Part shown: piece by piece, positions 9,867 through 15,809 of the stretch | Layout: every line of letters starts with the position of its first letter | Position numbering within the stretch: position 1 is the stretch's first letter | Position numbers and translations under genes: made by a program | Origin: a virus | Reading direction: 5' to 3' (one strand) | Virus record (IMG/VR): IMGVR_UViG_3300024429_000006 | Location: 1 to 41,521 of that record | DNA: 41,521 nt | Notes under the pieces: model-generated | The model's database searches: none | What the model was told of the DNA's origin: nothing | The model's input: the letters and a program-made list of their open reading frames with translations, nothing else

Positions 9867-10234
9867 CTTTTCCTCCAGGCCATCCAGCCAAAACCTCTGA
9901 CGGCCCAATACATTACATAACGCTTCCACTTCGCCACACCTAAATCTGTCATCGCGTCAAGGAAGATTATATCAGCATCAGACCGCATAAGCTGAATCAC
10001 ACTGCTCTGGTAAATGTAATCGTGAATGACCGCTGCCTTATTCCATCTGCCCAGCTTAGGGATAATAATTCTAAAAAATCTGGGGATGGAAGCAAAGTCC
10101 GTCTCGAAACCAGCGGGAAGACGGAACGGAATGGTATCTGGCTTCCAAAGATAAGTAAACGCAAAGTGTAACCGAAACCTCTTCCCAGTCGGTAAGACCT
10201 CTACAATTAATGGCGTCAGAAAACTGTTCTTCAT
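9863..10234 (-). CDS. DUF1353 family protein
   Basis: 123 residues with the family's hallmark pattern: PAGFETDFASIPRFF, then AAVIHDYIYQS, then a D-A-D/FLDAM helix and a C-terminal YWAVRGFGW. DUF1353 proteins are common in tailed phages and prophages, often near lysis or head genes, and have no firmly assigned activity; the conserved His-Asp-Tyr could bind metal. It is coupled on both sides: TGATG with the upstream 23-codon ORF and ATGA with the downstream membrane peptide. Confidence 0.85.
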   Translation of the reverse strand: MKNSFLTPLIVEVLPTGKRFRLHFAFTYLWKPDTIPFRLPAGFETDFASIPRFFRIIIPKLGRWNKAAVIHDYIYQSSVIQLMRSDADIIFLDAMTDLGVAKWKRYVMYWAVRGFGWMAWRKR

Positions 10235-10305
10235 CAGTTAAACCTCATATCTAAAAGCAACGCCTGCGGTAAATACCATTTGGCGAAGGCTATGAGCTTA
10301 AGCAC
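10234..10305 (-). CDS. Possible 23-residue leader ORF before DUF1353
   Basis: GTG-initiated ORF preceded by AAAGGAGAC with good spacing. It ends in a TGATG junction with the DUF1353 start. The product is hydrophobic and ends LLLDMRFN. It may be a translated leader or a micro-protein; support is only the ribosome-binding site and the coupled stop. Confidence 0.35.
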   Translation of the reverse strand: MLKLIAFAKWYLPQALLLDMRFN

Positions 10306-10485
10306 TAAATGTCTCCTTTCTGAGACTACCTAAATTAACAAATTGTTTTCGTGAGGCTATCATATGTCAGGGTCTCGTGATAATAAGCACTCCCCCCTCT
10401 ATCAAGAAGCTATAGAGGCAGGGACGGTATGGGTGCCGGTGCCAGGGGTTAGTCAGTGACCTATCTCCCCGGTGTTTTCTTTTCT

Positions 10486-10676
10486 GTTAACGGAAACATT
10501 AACTGCTGCTGTTATAGTATCCTCTTATCTTATATAGTATAGTATAGTATAGTATGTCGTTGTTGCTTACATACCGTTAACAGTAACTCCACTAGCTTGA
10601 GGTATTACTGTTGTCATTATGTTAGCAGAAACCTCGTTGCTTGTAGGGTTATTGATGACAGTATGTCAACGATAAC
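10486..10676 (+). repeat. Four degenerate 12-bp direct repeats
   Basis: Copies: GTTAACGGAAAC (10486), GTTAACAGTAAC (10577), GTTAGCAGAAAC (10621) and GTCAACGATAAC (10665). All keep GTyArC and end in AAC. Spacing is 91, 44 and 44 bases; the last two intervals are equal and close to four helical turns, so the sites would face the same side of the DNA. They lie upstream of the gene at 10733 and flank the TATAG array. Confidence 0.6.
10533..10552 (+). repeat. TATAG pentanucleotide tandem repeat (4 units)
   Basis: Four perfect TATAG units followed by TATG, inside an AT-rich stretch between the first and second 12-bp repeats. It could be a DNA-unwinding element, or a run of overlapping -10-like hexamers (TATAGT on plus, ATACTA/TATACT on minus). 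Confidence 0.7.
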
Positions 10677-10732
10677 CTCAAGACCTTTCAAAACAAAGTA
10701 AGGTATGATAGACTGATGTAGGAGGTTTCAAT

Positions 10733-10942
10733 ATGCCAGAACTACAGCAGGAGATTGAGGACTTTGACCGGAGAGAACTTGAGAAACTAAAGGCTAAGGC
10801 CATTGACCTCAAGAAGAGGAAGGCCGAGAGAATGATGAGCCATTACCACTTGGCTAGGTCACTAGGGTTCACTCCATCTGAAGCGTCAGTCTTGATGGGC
10901 AGGAGCAAGGACTACATAGAACGCCTGGCACGACAGCGGTAG
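10733..10942 (+). CDS. Small HTH-like DNA-binding protein
   Basis: 69 residues with a strong site (AGGAGG, seven bases before ATG). The N-terminal half is a charged helix rich in Glu and Lys (DFDRRELEKLKAKAIDLKKRK). The C-terminal half, YHLARSLGFTPSEASVLMGRSKDYIERL, has the length and hydrophobic spacing of a helix-turn-helix. It is the only plus-strand gene inside the packaging region and meets the small-terminase-like gene tail to tail, with no bases between the stops. The spaced repeats upstream could be its own operators. Function inferred only. Confidence 0.6.
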   Translation: MPELQQEIEDFDRRELEKLKAKAIDLKKRKAERMMSHYHLARSLGFTPSEASVLMGRSKDYIERLARQR

Positions 10943-11290
10943 CTACGGCTCTGAGTCCTCTTCCTTTGTAGCGTCGTTCTCTATCGGCTCCGGTGTGTGC
11001 TTGTTAGCTATCTCTTCCGCGTCTGCGAGGATAGGACGTGGCTTTGTCTCAAGACTCTCGGCGCTCTTGGCCAGCTCACCATAGGTCATGATACCACCGG
11101 AGAGCTGTATCTTCTGGCGTGCCTTCCCGATAGCATGGTCTATGACATACTCACAGGCACGTTGACGAGTAATGGATAGCTTTTGTCTCTGACCTTTAGC
11201 ATGGTCACTGAGTATCTTAGCACAGTGAGCCGCACTATCATCGAGTATCAACTGAGTATGAGCGTTAGTTACTTCTGCTTTTTTTGACAC
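10943..11290 (-). CDS. Probable terminase small subunit
   Basis: 115 residues starting at GTG 11290, with GAGG upstream. The N-terminal part is helical and Arg/Lys-rich; the middle, DHAIGKARQKIQLSGG, resembles the 'GKP.Q..ELSG' linker seen before the C-terminal part of many phage small terminases. The tail is acidic and ends EEDSEP. It is the first gene after the late promoter and leader. The packaging genes resume after the control region at 10306-10732, which supports but does not prove the assignment. An HTH is not obvious. Confidence 0.45.
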   Translation of the reverse strand: MSKKAEVTNAHTQLILDDSAAHCAKILSDHAKGQRQKLSITRQRACEYVIDHAIGKARQKIQLSGGIMTYGELAKSAESLETKPRPILADAEEIANKHTPEPIENDATKEEDSEP

Positions 11291-11676
11291 GATTTAAGCC
11301 TCACAGGTAAATAGCCTTCAGGCGTGCTTTTAGAAGGGTTAAGTTGGTAGCCTTAACACGCCCAGATAATCCACAAAAGTCAGCAAGTGAAAAGCCCGGC
11401 CAGTAGCCAAGTGAGCCTATCAAAAGTCGTTAGCACACTCTTCCTTGCCCTTTCGGGTAGCTGGGCTGAGGGATTAAAAAAGTCTGCTGGCTCGGAGCTT
11501 CTTCCCTCTGCGGCCTAAGACTCGCCCGATAGTTTATAGAGACACCAGCAGTAGAATTAACGAGCCCCGGGCGCCGTAAACCCGGGGCATATAGAAAGGA
11601 GGTCTGACTTAATAAGTCAGCGACATTAGCCATGCTGTAGACCTGTCTTTGGTGACAGTGGCACGGCTAAGAGGGA
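11291..11676 (-). ncRNA. Long hairpin-rich untranslated leader of the late transcript (candidate)
   Basis: No credible gene. Read on the minus strand, from the promoter at 11677-11706 to the GTG at 11290, it holds several inverted repeats: CTGTC/GACAG (11642-11657), CTGACTT/AAGTCAG (11604-11620), an 8-bp GC stem CCCGGGGC/GCCCCGGG (11564-11588), CTGCTGG/CCAGCAG (11484-11551) with a run of six T directly after the CCAGCAG arm (11476-11481), and GGCGTG/CACGCC enclosing GTTAAG/CTTAAC (11331-11362). The T run after a stem suggests an attenuator; the rest could be an antitermination site or a structured RNA. No known RNA family recognised. Confidence 0.45.
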
Positions 11677-11706
11677 AGGATAGCAGAGTTCAGTGGGTTT
11701 TGTCAA
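11677..11706 (-). promoter_or_regulatory. Sigma70-type promoter facing the late genes
   Basis: Minus strand TTGACA (11706-11701), 18-base spacer, TATCCT (11682-11677). It is preceded by GAC, giving GACTTGACAAA, the same left part as the two early promoters. Transcription would run through the leader to the small-terminase-like gene at 11290. Confidence 0.6.
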
Positions 11707-11841
11707 GTCATTTTATACCCTGGGTAATAGGCGTAGGGGCAGGGGTATTCTTGGAGCTGGGTAATTGGCGGTGATAGCACTAAGGTTATTGAGGCTAGAA
11801 AGTATTTGAGTGGCAGTCTTAAAATGAGTGCAGTCAGGGAC

Positions 11842-11870
11842 TTGACAAATGCAAGGGGATAGGTTATAGT
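11842..11870 (+). promoter_or_regulatory. Strong sigma70-type promoter for the plus-strand early operon
   Basis: TTGACA (11842-11847), 17-base spacer, TATAGT (11865-11870): nearly consensus. Start of transcription would be about 11877, 20-odd bases before the first ATG at 11900. Bases 11839-11855 (GACTTGACAAATGCAAG) are identical to the promoter at 26285-26314. Confidence 0.8.
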
Positions 11871-11899
11871 ATGGTTATTAAGGTCAAAGGAGAGTAGAT

Positions 11900-12034
11900 A
11901 TGAGGAGTCAGAAGTGCTATTGCCCAGAGTGCCAAAAGGAAATCATCTTCCTGATACCACTAGGCGAGGACAGTGGGCGACCTTGCCCAGACTGCCACAC
12001 CCCAACAACCCACATTGAGTATATCGACAGCTAA
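11900..12034 (+). CDS. 44-residue zinc-ribbon protein
   Basis: First gene after the plus-strand promoter, with AAAGGAGAG six bases before ATG. Two CxxC knuckles (CPEC at residues 8-11, CPDC about 29-32) around a short beta segment make a minimal zinc ribbon. Its place at the head of the early operon fits a small regulator or host-interaction protein; the exact role is unknown. Confidence 0.7.
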   Translation: MRSQKCYCPECQKEIIFLIPLGEDSGRPCPDCHTPTTHIEYIDS

Positions 12035-12045
12035 CCTATCAACGA

Positions 12046-12088
12046 GAGTCGGGGGCAGCTCCCCGATTCTGGCCGGCAGGTTAGCCGG
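12046..12088 (+). other. Two small stem-loops between early genes
   Basis: GAGTCGGGG (12046-12054) pairs with CCCCGATTC (12061-12069), nine pairs with one G-U. CCGGC (12073-12077) pairs with GCCGG (12084-12088). No T run follows, so they are more likely RNA-stability or translation elements than terminators. Confidence 0.5.
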
Positions 12089-12114
12089 GAAATAACAAGA
12101 AGGGAGGGTAGTTT

Positions 12115-12288
12115 ATGGCATACCGAAAGAAAACTCTAAGGTCAATGTCCCCGACTACTCGCAAAGTGGCCAGGCTAATCGGGGAACTGGACAGCGTAAG
12201 TCGCCGCCTCAACAACATAATACCGGAACTGCAACGGCTTGAGCTGGACAGTAAAGCATTGCACAACGCCCAGTTCCCGAAGGAATAA
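12115..12288 (+). CDS. 57-residue coiled-coil protein
   Basis: ATG six bases after GGGAGGG. The N-terminus is very basic (AYRKKTLRSMSPTTRK); the rest is a heptad-like helix (IGELDSVSRRLNNIIPELQRLELDSKAL). No family recognised. It could bind nucleic acid and dimerise. It ends 24 bases before the next gene. Confidence 0.6.
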   Translation: MAYRKKTLRSMSPTTRKVARLIGELDSVSRRLNNIIPELQRLELDSKALHNAQFPKE

Positions 12289-12312
12289 ATAATAAAGAAA
12301 GGAGGGAAGCCG

Positions 12313-12600
12313 ATGACTACCGCTATTAGGAAGTGGAACTACGGACATTACAAGTCAGACAACTATGGCGGTCACTCCATGGCTGTCAGTATAGGCACGC
12401 TGACCCTGTATTTCAGTTATGATACTGTCATAGCCTTTGCTGAACTAGGCCACAGCCTAAGATGTTGTGAGAATGTCTGGACTGTTACCACTGGTAAGCA
12501 TCTTAACTGGATTTCCAGTAAAGATATGCGCCTACCCCATGAGCGCTTCGAGTCTGAACTTGAGAATGTATTAGCCGAACATCACTTATCGGTCAGCTAA
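12313..12600 (+). CDS. Conserved phage protein (DUF8033-like)
   Basis: 95 residues with an AAAGGAGGG site. The order 'W.YG.Y.S.NYG.H', 'LYFSYDTVIAF', 'CENVWTVTTGKHLNWI' and a final helix matches, from memory, a family of small proteins in phages and mobile elements. The pattern suggests a small alpha/beta fold with a conserved TTGKHL loop. Activity unknown. It is the third gene of the early plus operon. Confidence 0.7.
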   Translation: MTTAIRKWNYGHYKSDNYGGHSMAVSIGTLTLYFSYDTVIAFAELGHSLRCCENVWTVTTGKHLNWISSKDMRLPHERFESELENVLAEHHLSVS

Positions 12601-12612
12601 TCTCTTGACCAA

Positions 12613-12640
12613 CCGGGCTGGAGTTGAGGTTCCAGCCCGG
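12613..12640 (+). other. Perfect 10-bp hairpin in early operon
   Basis: CCGGGCTGGA (12613-12622), eight-base loop, TCCAGCCCGG (12631-12640). It lies 13 bases after one stop and about 20 before the next ATG, with no T run. Likely an mRNA-stability or translation-control stem, or a weak attenuator. Confidence 0.65.
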
Positions 12641-12659
12641 GAGTGAGGGGATCAGAAAC

Positions 12660-12860
12660 ATGGGATACTATCAACAGAAAGCAAAGCGTAATACACAGGC
12701 AGGGCGCAGTGACCCGAAGTTTATTGAGGTCTTCGACCAGATGCGAGACTTGGAATATACAGTTGCACAAGCTAGAATCATAGCCTGGGAAGCCTGCTAC
12801 TTTATGAACCTGCATCCCGACTGGACAAAGGAAGAGGCTATCAGCAAGGCATTGGAATAA
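12660..12860 (+). CDS. 66-residue hypothetical protein
   Basis: Start chosen at ATG 12660, preceded by GAGGGG; a longer frame from 12624 would begin inside the hairpin. The N-terminus is basic (GYYQQKAKRNTQAGR), followed by two or three helices with conserved-looking aromatics (EACYFMNLHPDWTKEEAI). No family recognised. It sits 21 bases before the next gene, in the same operon. Confidence 0.6.
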   Translation: MGYYQQKAKRNTQAGRSDPKFIEVFDQMRDLEYTVAQARIIAWEACYFMNLHPDWTKEEAISKALE

Positions 12861-12881
12861 AACGAAAGGAGAGGGAATACT

Positions 12882-13130
12882 ATGGAACCAGAGGAACTAC
12901 AGGAAAGGTTGACTAAACTCCTGGACCAGAATAGCCCTGAGAATTGTATGCTCACTATGCCTGAGAATTTAAGGGAGGCGTTCGACAAATTCATTGTGGG
13001 TTATGGTAAGGCAAAAGCCCCTCTAGCGGACCACTGCTCAGTAGTAGCTATCATGGGGGGCTCTTTTGCTGAAGGGTTCTGGCTAGGGCTTGACTACGCT
13101 TTGGAGTATGGCGAGCTTAGAGGAGATTAG
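12882..13130 (+). CDS. 82-residue hypothetical protein
   Basis: AAAGGAGAGG site. An acidic N-terminal helix (EPEELQERLTKLLDQ) is followed by a Gly-rich helix pair (IMGGSFAEGFWLGLDYALEYGEL). It is like several small soluble phage proteins of unknown function. No catalytic motif seen. Confidence 0.6.
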   Translation: MEPEELQERLTKLLDQNSPENCMLTMPENLREAFDKFIVGYGKAKAPLADHCSVVAIMGGSFAEGFWLGLDYALEYGELRGD

Positions 13131-13150
13131 CAGACAGGAGGAACTGAATC

Positions 13151-13285
13151 ATGTCCATAACCACAGGGAAGAAAGCCCGGCAGACTGGCGGGACTAGATT
13201 CGACATTAAGCGTTCTACCATGAGGTCACGGAACGCCAGGGCTAGGGATAAGGGCAAAACATACGTAACCACGAAACAGGACTAA
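13151..13285 (+). CDS. 44-residue strongly basic protein
   Basis: ATG after ACAGGAGG. The product is rich in Lys, Arg and Thr and has almost no acidic residues, so it probably binds nucleic acid. It sits in the early operon between two better supported small genes. No family recognised. Confidence 0.6.
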   Translation: MSITTGKKARQTGGTRFDIKRSTMRSRNARARDKGKTYVTTKQD

Positions 13286-13300
13286 CGAAAGGGGGTAACT

Positions 13301-13480
13301 ATGAATCAACCTCTATGTGGCTGGGACTGGTTTAGGCAGCACCGCAACGACTACACCCAAGCTTATGTTGACAGCCTCAGTATCGAGCTGAGAGTCTGCG
13401 GCAAGCTACAAGCACAAGTCCAGGCGGGGGAAAAGAAAGACCGGGGAATAGTCAGGGAAATCGTGAGGATCAATCGATGA
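13301..13480 (+). CDS. 59-residue hypothetical protein
   Basis: AAAGGGGG site. Starts NQPLCGWDWFRQHRNDYTQAYVDSL and continues as a basic helix. Its stop overlaps the next start in an ATGA junction, which supports translation of both genes. Confidence 0.6.
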   Translation: MNQPLCGWDWFRQHRNDYTQAYVDSLSIELRVCGKLQAQVQAGEKKDRGIVREIVRINR

Positions 13481-13836
13481 ACAAACCAACGGAAGAACAG
13501 ATTAAAGAGTTCTGGGAGTGGTGTGGGTGGCATATTAGGCGAGAGGCTAGTTATAGTTCATTCTTTGGTAGCAATCTAATCACGACATATTATGTGTCTC
13601 CTGATGGTGTAAGTGAAGAGTCATTCCCGCCCATAGACCTGAATAACCTCTTCAAGTATGCCTGGGAAGTAGCGGTAACATACCTTATGGGGCATCTAAC
13701 CCATGATAGAATATCCGCCATCAGATACCTGTTTGACAAATGGCTTGAGCAGTATATCAAGGATGGACTTCGGGATTTTGAATCGGCTCTATTCTGGGCT
13801 TTGTGGGAACTGAGGGCTCAGGAGACCAACCCATGA
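13477..13836 (+). CDS. 119-residue conserved phage protein
   Basis: Starts with helix EEQIKEFWEWCGW, then a short beta part with PDG, then FPPIDLNNLFKYAWE and a C-terminal FESALFWALWEL. The 'WCGW ... PDG ... P.IDLNNLFKYA ... ALFWAL' order recurs, from memory, in small phage proteins, possibly related to the phage ABA-sandwich group. Function unknown. ATGA overlaps with both neighbours. Confidence 0.6.
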   Translation: MNKPTEEQIKEFWEWCGWHIRREASYSSFFGSNLITTYYVSPDGVSEESFPPIDLNNLFKYAWEVAVTYLMGHLTHDRISAIRYLFDKWLEQYIKDGLRDFESALFWALWELRAQETNP

Positions 13837-13955
13837 AAGGATTTGTAATCACTGGCAAGGCAGGAGCAGTGTTCAACTATCTGGCTCTGCTGGCGAAACG
13901 CCGGGGAAATATCAAGATAAAGGAACTGTTGAATGGAAGCACATCTCTGCCCTAA
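13833..13955 (+). CDS. 40-residue hypothetical protein
   Basis: ATGA overlap with the previous gene, and a stop that lies inside the next gene's 5' end. Basic, with one amphipathic helix (AVFNYLALLAKRRGN). Support is the coupled start only. Confidence 0.45.
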   Translation: MKGFVITGKAGAVFNYLALLAKRRGNIKIKELLNGSTSLP

Positions 13956-14052
13956 CAAGAGAAACCATGTGTCAGCGTTCCCGGCATTTGACAGGGCGCT
14001 GTGCCCCTATTGCAACCGGGTATACATCACGAAACAAAAGAAAGAGAGGTGA
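13933..14052 (+). CDS. 39-residue zinc-knuckle protein
   Basis: ATG after AAGGAACTG, overlapping the end of the previous ORF in another frame. Contains CPNKRNH and CPYC, enough ligands for one zinc site, and a basic tail. It ends three bases before the next ATG. One of many Cys-rich small proteins in this phage. Confidence 0.55.
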   Translation: MEAHLCPNKRNHVSAFPAFDRALCPYCNRVYITKQKKER

Positions 14053-14055
14053 ATC

Positions 14056-14553
14056 ATGGACATAAACAAAATGACTCGAGAGCAATTAGAAGCACTACCC
14101 GGGAGGAAGTGGGACGAGGATATCGGCGAGTTCGACAGCTTGATTATGATGCCAGCGAATGTATCTCAGGCTTCGCTATTCATGTTTCATTTGAGGACTT
14201 GGCTATCAAGGCGCTTCTCATGGTTAAAACCACCTGAGGTTTGGGAAGTAGATGGTCTGCACGATAGCGGTTACAGACAAATGGACTTCGTAGCTGTCCG
14301 TGATGGTGAAGGTGTTTGCCGGCTAGCTGGAGGCAGTGATGTGCTTCACTTTGATGGTATAGGTGGCTACGGCTATAGATGGAGTGCAAAGAATGAGGGC
14401 ATCCCCGAGACGCTGCCACCGCGGGATTGGTCTATTGACTGTCTACCCAAGAGCGGATTGCTGAGACTCTTCTCTCACAAATATAACTTCCTAGCTGACC
14501 CTTCGCTGTCTTCGTTCTGTATCTATTGTATTGAAAAGAAAGGAGGTAGCTAG
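14056..14553 (+). CDS. 165-residue conserved phage protein
   Basis: Begins DINKMTREQLEALP and contains a central Gly-rich strand region and 'LPPRDWSIDCLPKSGLLRLF', a pattern seen from memory in uncharacterised phage proteins. The 3' end carries the AAAGGAGGT site of the KTSC gene. Ends in TAG, one of several normal TAG stops in this genome. Start at 14056 has GAGAGG upstream. Confidence 0.6.
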   Translation: MDINKMTREQLEALPGRKWDEDIGEFDSLIMMPANVSQASLFMFHLRTWLSRRFSWLKPPEVWEVDGLHDSGYRQMDFVAVRDGEGVCRLAGGSDVLHFDGIGGYGYRWSAKNEGIPETLPPRDWSIDCLPKSGLLRLFSHKYNFLADPSLSSFCIYCIEKKGGS

Positions 14554-14554
14554 A

Positions 14555-14770
14555 ATGGCGATAGAATGGACAGAGGTAGAGTCCTCGAACATAGCCGCGA
14601 TAGCCTACATCAAAGAAGCCAGTCAGTTGATGGTTCAATTCAACAGTGGCAGCGTCTATGCTTACTCAAACGTCCCGGAAGAGGTCTATCAGGACTTCTT
14701 GGATGCTGGGTCAAAAGGTAAATACTTCAACGCCCATATCAAGGGAGTCTATCAATACGAGAAAGTCTAA
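14555..14770 (+). CDS. KTSC domain protein
   Basis: 71 residues. Start chosen at ATG 14555, which has AAAGGAGGT at ideal distance. The sequence shows the KTSC pattern: 'ESSNIAAIAYIKEASQLMVQFNSGSVYAYSNVPEEVYQDFLDAGSKG' in segments, then a final YFNAHIKGVYQYEKV. The family is small, found in phages and bacteria beside nucleic-acid enzymes, and of unknown biochemical role. Last gene of the plus-strand operon. Confidence 0.85.
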   Translation: MAIEWTEVESSNIAAIAYIKEASQLMVQFNSGSVYAYSNVPEEVYQDFLDAGSKGKYFNAHIKGVYQYEKV

Positions 14771-14804
14771 ATCTGACGCACTGAGAGCCAAATCTGACAG
14801 CGGT

Positions 14805-14852
14805 AGAGGCTAGGTCAATGGTAAACTACCTTGTAAGCCATGCCTAGCCTCT
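14805..14852. terminator. Inverted repeat between convergent operons
   Basis: AGAGGCTAGG (14805-14814) pairs with CCTAGCCTCT (14843-14852), ten perfect pairs across a 28-base loop. The right arm overlaps the stop codon of the minus-strand gene at 14844. Location between convergent operons suggests a bidirectional terminator or a barrier, but no T run follows on either strand. Confidence 0.4.
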
Positions 14853-15368
14853 CTCTATGTCAACAATCGCCTCTAATAACTTATTGCCATATCTCATAGC
14901 TGTATTACTAGCGGCAGAACCCATACGAAGTATCTCATCTATCAATGGCTTGGGTCTCTCCATACGCTTGGCTGGCTTGACACTATAGATATTCGATGGC
15001 TCGCCATAATAACCGTATATGTTCTTTATATTGTCTCTACACACAAGCAATCCAGCATACGGAAAAAGTTCGCTAATGACCTCCAACGCCTTGCGCTTTA
15101 ACCTTTCTGGCACTACAAAGTAAAAGTAATTTACATTTGGTCTACGGTTAAAACCTTCCCCGAACATAAGCTGATGTTTATATCTTTTGGCTTTATATTC
15201 ACGCCTCATATCGGCTATGCTAACCTTTACTTCTGACTCAGCAATTAGTAAGCTCTTGCTGATAGTCTTAACATCAGCACCACCACACTCTATTGCACCT
15301 GTAATGTGTTGCCTATCGTATCTCCAATACGCTAATGTAACTAACTTTATTATATCCGCTTCATTCAT
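14844..15368 (-). CDS. PD-(D/E)xK nuclease-like protein, paralog A
   Basis: 174 residues. D32 (GGADV), then E46-V-K48 (SEVKVSIADMRRE), give the D...ExK arrangement of PD-(D/E)xK nucleases. It is followed by VNYFYFVVP and LFPYAGLLVC, as in MmcB-like or restriction-type small nucleases. A homolog lies at 17069-17590 and aligns over its whole length. ATGA overlap with the upstream gene. Activity is inferred; no DNA-binding domain is separable. Last gene of the early minus operon. Confidence 0.6.
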   Translation of the reverse strand: MNEADIIKLVTLAYWRYDRQHITGAIECGGADVKTISKSLLIAESEVKVSIADMRREYKAKRYKHQLMFGEGFNRRPNVNYFYFVVPERLKRKALEVISELFPYAGLLVCRDNIKNIYGYYGEPSNIYSVKPAKRMERPKPLIDEILRMGSAASNTAMRYGNKLLEAIVDIERG

Positions 15369-15808
15369 TTAATCTTCAGATACCGGGGATTGTCTTTGAT
15401 GTATTGCGCATAGCTGGTTTTCTTCCGGTCCCGACCAGAAACAAAGTAAAGTGCGTTTCGGACCCGCTGTGTGACTTCTTTTCTCTCCAAGTTCAAACAC
15501 TGTGCTATGTGCTCTATCACAAACAGCTCATCATCTGGTTCAAAGCCGTAAAGGAACTCGAGCATGAGCCCATCTACGCCGGCCCTCTGTATGCGGACAT
15601 CAACCTCAGCAGCAATTCCCGCTGCCATTTCCCACTTGGCACCAGCCTTGAACTGCCTGGACTTGATACCTCTATCCGTGTAGCCAGAGTCTTTAGGATT
15701 GGGCGGATAGGCACCACCGCGCAGAAGGGGCAGTAGTGGCAGGAGCCACTTGACCTGGACTCTGCTGAACCGTGTTACTGCGTGGGGCGAATACCAGTCT
15801 TTTGTCAT
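15365..15808 (-). CDS. 147-residue hypothetical, possible late regulator
   Basis: Contains 'KWLLPLLPLLRGGAYPPNPKDSGYTD', in two parts a pattern I recall from phage proteins, then a helical C-terminal region (FVIEHIAQCLNLERKEVTQRVRNALYFVSG) that could hold an HTH resembling RinA/ArpU-type activators. Its place between methyltransferase and nuclease, one base after the methyltransferase stop's neighbour, shows it is co-translated. The regulator idea is inference only. Confidence 0.5.
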   Translation of the reverse strand: MTKDWYSPHAVTRFSRVQVKWLLPLLPLLRGGAYPPNPKDSGYTDRGIKSRQFKAGAKWEMAAGIAAEVDVRIQRAGVDGLMLEFLYGFEPDDELFVIEHIAQCLNLERKEVTQRVRNALYFVSGRDRKKTSYAQYIKDNPRYLKIK

Positions 15809-15809
15809 G

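Larger units (their letters stand above)
10306..10732. other. Non-coding control region, possible origin or operator array
   Basis: No convincing gene in these 427 bases. It lies between the minus-strand packaging genes and a lone plus-strand HTH-like gene. It holds a 7-bp hairpin (CCTCTAT 10396-10402 / ATAGAGG 10412-10418), four copies of the 12-mer GTTAACRGWAAC-like repeat, four tandem TATAG units and generally AT-rich sequence around 10500-10570. Repeats beside an AT-rich tandem array are the usual layout of iteron origins, but operators for the adjacent gene would look similar. Confidence 0.45.

Noticed and set aside
10396-10418. Intrinsic terminator at the CCTCTAT/ATAGAGG hairpin
   Set aside because: Only seven pairs and no T run on either strand; kept as a feature of the control region only.
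10533-10552. CRISPR-like or satellite array at the TATAG units
   Set aside because: Units are five bases with no spacers and only four copies; simple tandem repeat.
11430-11633. 67-codon minus-strand frame in the long non-coding region
   Set aside because: No ribosome-binding site at a sensible distance for its start, Pro/Ser/Arg-rich random-looking composition, and it overlaps several strong hairpins. Better explained as part of an RNA leader.
11281-11900. tRNA or tmRNA in the long non-coding region
   Set aside because: No TTCRANNC-type T-loop, no CCA-ended acceptor stem and no tmRNA tag reading frame could be found on either strand.
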